The position numbers and the translations under genes were made by a program. The notes beneath the pieces were generated by a model. The model saw nothing but the letters and a program-made list of their open reading frames with translations, ran no database searches and was not told the origin of the DNA. Shown piece by piece: positions 6,999 to 13,098 of a stretch of 13,098 nucleotides of DNA (the stretch's first letter is position 1; each line of letters begins with the position of its first letter). This DNA comes from Alphaproteobacteria bacterium (GTDB lineage Bacteria; Pseudomonadota; Alphaproteobacteria; Sphingomonadales; Sphingomonadaceae): contig VBAE01000184.1 in NCBI GenBank assembly GCA_005882415.1, forward strand, positions 1-13,098, written 5' to 3'.

Positions 6999-7847
6999 AT
7001 GGGCAAGCTGAAGGGACGCGAATATCAGGCGCTGCTGGAGGAGATGCAGGTCGAGCTGAACGACATGGCGCGCTGGGTGCAGGACACCGGCCAGCGCCTG
7101 CTGATCATCTTCGAAGGGCGCGACACCGCAGGCAAGGGCGGTGCGATCCGATCGATCTCCGACCGCCTCAATCCGCGCATGTGCCGGGTCGTCGGCCTCG
7201 CCAAGCCGAGCGAGCGGGAAGCGGGCCAGTGGTATTTCCAGCGCTACGTCGCCCAGCTCCCTTCGGCCGGCGAGATCGTGCTGTTCGACCGGAGCTGGTA
7301 CAATCGCGCCGGGGTCGAGCGGGTGATGGGCTATGCCAGCGAGGAGCAGATCGAGAGCTTTTTGAAGCTGGTCCCCGGCTTCGAAAAGGCGATCACCGCC
7401 GACGGCATCATCCTGTTCAAATATTTCCTCACCTGCGACCAGGAGCAGCAGGAGAAGCGCTTCCAGGAGCGGCTCGGCAACCCCTTAAAAAGGTGGAAGC
7501 TCTCCCCGGTCGACCTGCAGGCCCGCGAGCGGTACGACGAATATACCAGGGCGCGCGAAGCGATGCTGGAGGCGACGCACACCAAGCATGCGCCCTGGAC
7601 CTTGGTCGATTTCAACGACCAGAAGCGCGGGCGGCTGACCCTGCTGCGCCACCTTCTCGACCATGTCCCGGGCAAGAGGCCGCCGCTCGTCCAGGGGCAG
7701 CTGACGCCTTTGTCGGGTAAGCTCGGCCGCGAAAAATTCGGCACGCTGAAGCCGATCCCCGACTTCAAGCCCAAGAAGGCCCCCCTTCCCAGGATCCACG
7801 GGACCAACGGCAAGCACCCCCATCCGGCTCCGGAAGCGTCCGCATAA
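6999..7847 (+). CDS. ppk2: Polyphosphate kinase 2 (PPK2 family)
   Basis: This is a 282-residue single-domain PPK2. The enzymes transfer phosphate between polyphosphate and nucleotides, often favouring NTP synthesis from NDP. The Walker A loop is G40-RDTAGKGG48; Walker B is FDRSWYNRAGVERVMG with D97-R98. The lid region with KYFLTCDQEQQEKRF and RWKLSPVDLQAR follows, then HAPWTLVDFNDQKRGRL. All fit the one-domain class I group. The last 40 residues (after LSGKLGREKFG) form a Pro/Lys/His-rich tail outside the core. The start is supported by GAGGAAGGG 3 to 11 nt upstream. The gene lies 23 nt before the SulP-family gene, so the two are likely co-transcribed. No strong promoter was recognised in the 105 nt between it and tRNA-Glu. 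Confidence 0.95.
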   Translation: MGKLKGREYQALLEEMQVELNDMARWVQDTGQRLLIIFEGRDTAGKGGAIRSISDRLNPRMCRVVGLAKPSEREAGQWYFQRYVAQLPSAGEIVLFDRSWYNRAGVERVMGYASEEQIESFLKLVPGFEKAITADGIILFKYFLTCDQEQQEKRFQERLGNPLKRWKLSPVDLQARERYDEYTRAREAMLEATHTKHAPWTLVDFNDQKRGRLTLLRHLLDHVPGKRPPLVQGQLTPLSGKLGREKFGTLKPIPDFKPKKAPLPRIHGTNGKHPHPAPEASA

Positions 7848-7870
7848 GCGCCGCGGAGGGGCACCGCGGC

Positions 7871-9573
7871 ATGGCTTCGGATCGCCTTCACCCGATGCGT
7901 CGATTGCCGGGGCTGGAGACTCTGCGCACCTACCGGCGGGAATGGCTTCGCTACGATTTGACGGCCGGGCTCGCACTGGCGGCGATGCTGGTGCCGGTCG
8001 GGATCGCTTATGCGACCGCCTCGGGCGTCCCCGGCATTTACGGCCTCTATGCGACGATCACCGCCCTGCTCGCTTACGCTTTGGTCGGGCCGAGCCGGAT
8101 CCTGGTGCTCGGCCCCGATTCGTCGCTCGCCGCGATCATCCTCGGGGTCGTCCTGCCTTTGTCGAACGGGGACCCCGCGCGCGCGGTGGCGCTGGCGAGT
8201 GCGATGGCTTTGGTGTCCGGGGTGGTCTGCATCCTCGCCGGAATCCTGAAGCTCGGCTTCGTCACCGAATTGCTCTCCAAGCCGATCCGCTACGGCTTCA
8301 TGAACGGCATGGCGCTTGCGGTGCTGGTCAGCCAGCTCCCCAAGCTCCTCGGCTTCTCGATCGACAGTAGCGGTCCGCTCAGGGACCTTTTGGCGATCGG
8401 AGCGGCCTGCTGGTCAAGAACCGGAGCCGCTTTCCGGGCATCCTGATAGCCGTGGTCGGTGCGACCGCGCTCGCCGGCGGGCTCGACCTCGCCTCCAGAT
8501 ATGGAGTCGCGGTGCTGGGGCCGGTCCCGCAGGGCCTGCCCTCGTTCGCCATCCCCTGGCTCCGCGCTTCGGACATCGTGCCCGTGGCGATCGGCGGCTG
8601 CGCTGTGGCGATCGTCTCTTTCGCCGACACCAGCGTGCTGTCGCGAGTCTTCGCCGCCCGCTCGGGCGAACGGGTCGATTCGAACCATGAGATGCTCGCG
8701 CTCGGCGTCGCCAACCTTACCGCAGGCCTGTTCCACGGCTTCGCGGTGGGGAGCAGCTCGTCGCGGACCGCGGTCGCCGAGGCCGCCGGATCGCGGACCC
8801 AGCTCACCGGGCTCGTCGGGGCGCTGGTGGTCGCCTTTCTGCTGCTCGCTGCGCCCTTGCTGTTCCAGCATCTGCCGGCGGCGGCGCTGGCCGGGGTGGT
8901 GATCGCCTCGGCGCTCGGGCTGTTCGAGATTTACGACCTGCGGCGGATCTACCGGATCCAGCGCTGGGAGTTCTGGCTGTCGATGCTGTGCGCGGCGGGA
9001 GTCGCCGCTCTGGGCGCGATTCCGGGGATCGGAATCGCCATCGGCGTGTCGATCCTCGAATTTCTCTGGGCCGGGTGGCGGCCGCATTGGGCGGTGCTCG
9101 GCCGGGCCGACGGGGTCGAGGGCTATCACGACGTCACCCGCTATCCCGGTGCCCATCGCATCCCCGGCCTGGTGCTGTTCCGCTGGGACGCGCCCTTGTT
9201 CTTCGCCAATGTCGAATCGTTCAGCGCTGTGATCCAGGAGGCAGTGGAGCAGGCGCCGCCGGGCGTCCGCCGGGTGGTGGTGGCTGCCGAGCCGGTCACC
9301 GGCATCGACGTCACCGCGTCCGACTGCCTGGCCGACCTCGACCGGATTCTAGAAGCGACCGGCGTCGAGCTCTGCTTTGCGGAGATGAAGGACCCGGTGA
9401 AGGACAAGCTGAAGCGCTTCGGCCTGTTCGCCGAATTGGGCGCCGAGAAATTCTTTCCCACGATCGAAGCCGCGGTCGCCCGCCACCTCGGTACTTTTCC
9501 CTCCGAACCCACGCCGGGACCGCTCAGGACCAAGCTCGGAACTCTGCTCCCGGACACTCCTGACATGTCCTGA
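7871..9573 (+). pseudogene. SulP-family anion transporter with STAS domain, frame-broken
   Basis: The first frame (7871-8446) encodes the N-terminal membrane half: LTAGLALAAMLVPVGIAYA, GLYATITALLAYALVGPSR, a GPDSSLAA loop and GFMNGMALAVLVSQLPKLLGF. After about residue 178 it runs into unrelated sequence and stops at 8446. The rest continues in another frame from about 8401-8410 to the stop at 9573: FPGILIAVVGATALAGG, FADTSVLSRVFAARSGE, the FHGFAVGSSSSRTAVAE signature and a C-terminal STAS domain (GLVLFRWDAPLFFANVE to FAEMKDPVKDKLKRFGLF). Compared with the family, about 20-22 residues are missing at the join, and the frame change requires a loss of 3n+1 nt; 64 would fit and restore about 588 residues. 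Substrate (sulfate, bicarbonate or other anion) cannot be read. GGAGGGG at 7855-7861 supports the start. Real decay and assembly error are both possible. Confidence 0.88.
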
Positions 9574-9631
9574 TACCCGCCGGAGGCCCCGCTGCCCGAT
9601 ATGTGGAAGATCAGCGTGGGAGCACCGTGAA

Positions 9632-10765
9632 ATGGCAACGACCGCATCGTCCGGGTTCCTCGGCCTTTCCCGCCGCACATGGATCTTCATTCTCATCGGC
9701 CTGCTGCTCGCTGGTTTCATGGCCTTCCAATTGCTGTCGCGCGAGCGGATGCCGGAAGGCTTCGCAGCGGGCAACGGCCGGCTCGAAGCGAACGAGATCT
9801 ACGTCTCCACCAAATTCCCCGGCCGGATCAAGGAAGTGCTGGTCAACGAAGGCGATACGGTCGTCGCCGGGCAGGTCGTCGCGCGGATGGACACGGACGA
9901 GCTCGAGGCGCAGCTTCGCCAGGCGCTCGCCCAGATGGCCGAGGCGCAGCAGGCCGAGCGCGTCGCCCGTGCCGACGTCGCCACCAAGCAATCGCAGGTC
10001 GCCACCCGCGCCTCCGAGATCAGCGCCAAGGCGGCCGACTTCCAATATGCCAGCCAGCAATATTCGCGCTCGCGCACCCTCGTCGGGACCGGGGCGGTGA
10101 GCGAGCAGGAGGCCCAACTCGATTCCTCGCACATGCTGTCGACCCGGGCCCAGGTCGTCGGCGCTCGGGCGAACCTTGCGTCGGCGCGGGCGGAAGTCGC
10201 CGGATCGCAGGCCCTGGTCGGCCGCTCGGCCTCGACCATCGCCGCCGCGGCCGCAGAGGCGGACCGAATCCGCGCCCAGATCAAGGATGCGGTGCTGGTC
10301 GCGCCGATCCGCGGCCGGATCGAGAGCCGTTTGGCCGAGCCCGGCGAAGTGCTGGGCTCCGGCGGGCGCGTCTACTCGCTGGTCGATCTCAGCGACGTCT
10401 ACATGTACGTCTTCCTGCCCGAGCGAGTGACCGGCAAGCTGTCGCTCGGCTCCGAGGCCCGCATCGTCCTCGACGCGGCGCCGCAATATCCGATCCGCGC
10501 CACCGTCACCTACATCTCGCCGACCGCGCAGTTCACGCCGAAGACCGTCGAGACCCAGGAGGAGCGCCATAACCTGACCTTCCGAGTCAAGCTGCAGATC
10601 CCGCGCGAGCGGCTTCGGCAGTACGAGGCTCTGGTCAAGGCGGGCGTCCCCGGAATGGGTTACGTACGGATCGACGGCAACGCGCCCTGGCCGGCCAATC
10701 TCCAGCCGCCGGCGAAGATCCCCGCGAACCTGTGGCAGCCCGCCGGCAAGTCCGGTCAGAAGTGA
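9632..10765 (+). CDS. HlyD-family periplasmic adaptor (membrane fusion protein, YhiI-like)
   Basis: This 377-residue protein has one N-terminal membrane anchor (about residues 16-35, WIFILIGLLLAGFMAFQLL). The first lipoyl/barrel-sandwich half follows (about 50-90, GNGRLEANEIYVSTKFPGR, VNEGDTVVAGQVVARMD). A long alpha-hairpin rich in Ala, Gln and Glu spans about 90-225. The second lipoyl half is LVAPIRGRIESRLAEPGEVL, and a beta-barrel domain includes VYMYVFLPE. The protein should bridge an inner-membrane ABC exporter to an outer-membrane channel in the periplasm. Its stop codon overlaps the rbbA ATG by one base (TGATG), so translation is probably coupled. The order adaptor then RbbA matches E. 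coli yhiI-rbbA-yhhJ. The export substrate is unknown. Confidence 0.93.
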   Translation: MATTASSGFLGLSRRTWIFILIGLLLAGFMAFQLLSRERMPEGFAAGNGRLEANEIYVSTKFPGRIKEVLVNEGDTVVAGQVVARMDTDELEAQLRQALAQMAEAQQAERVARADVATKQSQVATRASEISAKAADFQYASQQYSRSRTLVGTGAVSEQEAQLDSSHMLSTRAQVVGARANLASARAEVAGSQALVGRSASTIAAAAAEADRIRAQIKDAVLVAPIRGRIESRLAEPGEVLGSGGRVYSLVDLSDVYMYVFLPERVTGKLSLGSEARIVLDAAPQYPIRATVTYISPTAQFTPKTVETQEERHNLTFRVKLQIPRERLRQYEALVKAGVPGMGYVRIDGNAPWPANLQPPAKIPANLWQPAGKSGQK

Positions 10766-13098
10766 TGGACGTCGCCGCCGCACAAATTGCGGCAAGCTTG
10801 AACGGCGTCAGTCATCGCTACAAGGATGTGGTCGCACTCAACGACGTCAGCATCGCGATTCCGGCGAACCGGATGATCGGCCTGATCGGGCCGGACGGCG
10901 TCGGCAAGTCGACTTTGCTCGGCCTGCTGGCCGGAGTCCGAACGATCCAGCAGGGCGAAGTCCAGGTGCTGGGCGGCAATATCGGTGATGCCAAGTTCCG
11001 CACCCAGGTCGCGGAGCGGATCGCCTATCTTCCGCAGGGGCTCGGCAAGAACCTCTATCCGACGCTGTCGATCTTCGAGAATGCCGACTTCTTCGGCCGC
11101 CTGTTCGGACAGTCGAAGGAAGAGCGGGAATGGCGGATCGCCGACCTGTTCCACAGCACCGACCTGTCGCCTTTCCGAGACCGGCCCGCCGGCAAGCTCT
11201 CGGGCGGCATGAAGCAGAAGCTCGGGCTGTGCTGCTCGCTGATCCACGACCCGGACCTCCTGATCCTCGACGAGCCGACCACCGGCGTCGACCCGCTCGC
11301 GCGGCGGCAGTTCTGGGAGCTGATCGACCGGATCCGCGAGCGCCGGCCGCAAATGAGCGTGCTGGTCGCAACCGCCTATATGGACGAGGCCGAGGGCTTC
11401 GACTGGCTGATGGTGATGAACGGCGGCGAGGTGCTCGATACCGGCACGCCCCAGGAAGTGCGGCAGAAGACGGGCACGAGCACCCTTGAGGAAGCGTTTA
11501 TCGCCCTCCTCCCCGCCGAGGCCAAGGTCGGTCACCGCGAGCCGGTGATCACGCCGCTGGTCTCGTCGGGAGGCCCGCCGGCGATCAAGGCGGAGGGCCT
11601 CACGCAACGCTTCGGCGCCTTTACCGCGGTCGACCACGTCAATTTCGAGATCGAGAAGGGCGAGATCTTCGGATTCCTCGGCTCAAACGGCTGCGGCAAG
11701 ACCACGACGATGAAGATGCTGACCGGGCTGCTCGAGCCGACGGAAGGCACCGCTTTGTTGTTCGGCAAGGAGATGAAGGGCGGCGACATCGACGCCCGGC
11801 GCCAGGTCGGCTTCATGTCCCAGGCCTTCTCGCTCTACACCGAGCTTACCGTCCGCCAGAACATGATGCTCCACGCGCGGCTGTTCGATCTGCCGCGCGC
11901 GCAGGGCGAGGCGCGGGTCGCCGAACTGATCACCAAGTTCGGCCTGGAGCCCGTCGCCGACACGCTCGCCGAGTCCATCCCGCTCGGAATTCGCCAGCGC
12001 CTCTCGCTTGCAGTGGCCGTGTTGCACGAGCCGGAGGTGCTGATCCTCGATGAGCCGACCTCGGGCGTCGACCCGGTTGCGCGCGACGGCTTCTGGGAGC
12101 TGATGATCAACCTCTCGCGCAACGAGGGAGTGACGATCTTCCTGTCCACTCACTTCATGAACGAAGCCGCGCGCTGCGACCGCATGTCGATGATGCACCA
12201 GGGACGGGTACTGGCCTGCGATAAGCCGGCCGAGCTGGTCAAGCAGCGCAACGCGCCGAGCCTGGAAGCGGCGTTCATCGGCTATCTCGAGGACGAGGCG
12301 GCGGATGCCAAGGCGCGGGTCCAGGCCCAGACCGGCGCAGTCGACGAACCCTTTGAGGCATCGGAAGAGAAGGAATTCGCCAAGAACGGCGCCAAGCCCG
12401 GCAAGTTCAGCCTCGCCCGGGTCTGGGCCTTCGCCCGCCGCGAGGCGATCGAGCTTCGCCACGACACCGTCCGCCTGACCTTCGCTCTGTTCGGACCGCT
12501 GCTTTTGATGGTCGTGTTCGGCTACGGCATCTCGCTCGACGTCAAGGATTTGACCTTCGCCGTCCTCGACTACGACCAGACCGCGTCCAGCCGCTCCTAT
12601 GCCGACGCCTATCGCGGTTCGGATTATTATGACGAACGCGACCCGATCCTCAACGACAACGAGCTCGACCGGCGGCTTCGCAACGGCGAACTCCGCTTCG
12701 CGATCGAAATCCCGGCCGGCTTCGAGCGCGACCTGCAGCAGGGGCGGCGGCCGGAGGTCAGCACCTATATCGACGCGGCGGTGCCGTTCCGGGCCGAGAC
12801 CGCGCGCGGCTATGTCGAGGGCACGCACGACAAATATGAAGGCGCCGTCCGGGCCGAGAAGGGCATCCGCGCCATCGCCACGCCCGCCAATATCGAGGCG
12901 CGAGCGCTCTACAACCAGTCGTTCGAGAGCGTCTACGCGCTGGTCCCGGGCGACATCATGCTCCTGCTGATGCTGATCCCGTCGATGCTCACTGCGCTCA
13001 GCGTGGTCCGCGAGAAGGAGCTTGGCTCGATCGCCAACTTCTACGCGGCGCCCGCGACCAAAGCCGAGTTCCTGTTCGGCAAGCAGCTCCCCTATATC
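10765..13098 (+). CDS. rbbA: RbbA-type fused ATP-binding/permease protein (partial, 3' end outside window)
   Basis: The frame is open for 778 codons to the right edge; family members are about 900 residues. Two ABC ATPase domains are fused to a permease. The first has Walker A G42-PDGVGKST50, signature LSGGMKQK (145-152) and Walker B ILDEP (D169, E170), but ATAYM at 202-206 where a switch histidine is expected. The second has Walker A G306-SNGCGKTT314, a degenerate signature IPLGIRQR (405-412), Walker B D429-E430 and an intact H463 (STHFM). An ABC-2-type permease begins near 550, with a first membrane helix at about 571-590, a large extracytoplasmic loop and a second helix near 729-750. In E. 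coli RbbA was described as a ribosome-associated ATPase, but the fused permease and the adjacent adaptor argue for a role in export here. A YhhJ-like permease is expected next. Confidence 0.94.
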   Translation, partial: MDVAAAQIAASLNGVSHRYKDVVALNDVSIAIPANRMIGLIGPDGVGKSTLLGLLAGVRTIQQGEVQVLGGNIGDAKFRTQVAERIAYLPQGLGKNLYPTLSIFENADFFGRLFGQSKEEREWRIADLFHSTDLSPFRDRPAGKLSGGMKQKLGLCCSLIHDPDLLILDEPTTGVDPLARRQFWELIDRIRERRPQMSVLVATAYMDEAEGFDWLMVMNGGEVLDTGTPQEVRQKTGTSTLEEAFIALLPAEAKVGHREPVITPLVSSGGPPAIKAEGLTQRFGAFTAVDHVNFEIEKGEIFGFLGSNGCGKTTTMKMLTGLLEPTEGTALLFGKEMKGGDIDARRQVGFMSQAFSLYTELTVRQNMMLHARLFDLPRAQGEARVAELITKFGLEPVADTLAESIPLGIRQRLSLAVAVLHEPEVLILDEPTSGVDPVARDGFWELMINLSRNEGVTIFLSTHFMNEAARCDRMSMMHQGRVLACDKPAELVKQRNAPSLEAAFIGYLEDEAADAKARVQAQTGAVDEPFEASEEKEFAKNGAKPGKFSLARVWAFARREAIELRHDTVRLTFALFGPLLLMVVFGYGISLDVKDLTFAVLDYDQTASSRSYADAYRGSDYYDERDPILNDNELDRRLRNGELRFAIEIPAGFERDLQQGRRPEVSTYIDAAVPFRAETARGYVEGTHDKYEGAVRAEKGIRAIATPANIEARALYNQSFESVYALVPGDIMLLLMLIPSMLTALSVVREKELGSIANFYAAPATKAEFLFGKQLPYI

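Noticed and set aside
9611..10795. Long minus-strand frame opposite the HlyD-family gene
   Set aside because: It is low-complexity Arg/Gly/Ala-rich translation of the opposite strand with no motif, while the plus strand encodes a complete adaptor.
11683..12828. Long minus-strand frame opposite rbbA
   Set aside because: It overlaps both ABC motifs of a clear RbbA gene and has no family features.

Overview
The window is GC-rich and gene-dense, with almost every gene beginning or ending close to its neighbour. It looks like chromosomal DNA of an alphaproteobacterium, most probably of the Sphingomonadales. That placement is inferred from composition, from the protein sequences (ParE, ApaG, SulP, PPK2, the FixJ-like regulator), from frequent GTG starts and weak Shine-Dalgarno sites, and from a GTCATCCCGGG-type intergenic palindrome. 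No mobile element, prophage, CRISPR array or rRNA gene was seen.

Layout. (1) 1-1178, minus strand and running off the left edge: a composite regulator with a FixJ-type receiver, a LuxR-type helix-turn-helix and then PAS sensory domains. (2) 1179-1423: a divergent intergenic region with a TACCG/CGGTA inverted-repeat cluster, two hairpins and a promoter that would start parE mRNA at or next to its ATG. (3) 1424-3347: parE (topoisomerase IV subunit B), broken by an apparent internal deletion of about 65 nt that removes the TOPRIM catalytic motif. (4) 3369-4637: an exported serine hydrolase of the class A beta-lactamase-like fold, 21 nt behind parE. (5) 4649-4744: a large imperfect inverted repeat between convergent genes. 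(6) 4748-6744, minus strand: a likely operon in the order SRAP-family protein, apaG, secreted protein of unknown function. (7) 6818-6893: tRNA-Glu(CTC) with its own promoter. (8) 6999-9573: ppk2 (polyphosphate kinase 2) followed by a SulP-family anion transporter that is also frame-broken by an apparent internal deletion. (9) 9632-13098: a HlyD-type periplasmic adaptor overlapping an RbbA-type fused double-ATPase/permease that runs off the right edge. This matches the order of the E. coli yhiI-rbbA-yhhJ exporter, so a second permease probably follows.

How the genes relate. Most of the window is housekeeping: chromosome decatenation, abasic-site protection by SRAP, tRNA, polyphosphate/nucleotide metabolism, anion transport and an efflux-type ABC system. 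I see no clear new multi-gene system. The points most worth a second look are the two out-of-frame internal deletions of similar size in two conserved genes, the receiver-HTH-PAS architecture, the probable leaderless parE promoter behind a terminator-like hairpin, and complementary degeneration of the two ATP-binding halves of RbbA.
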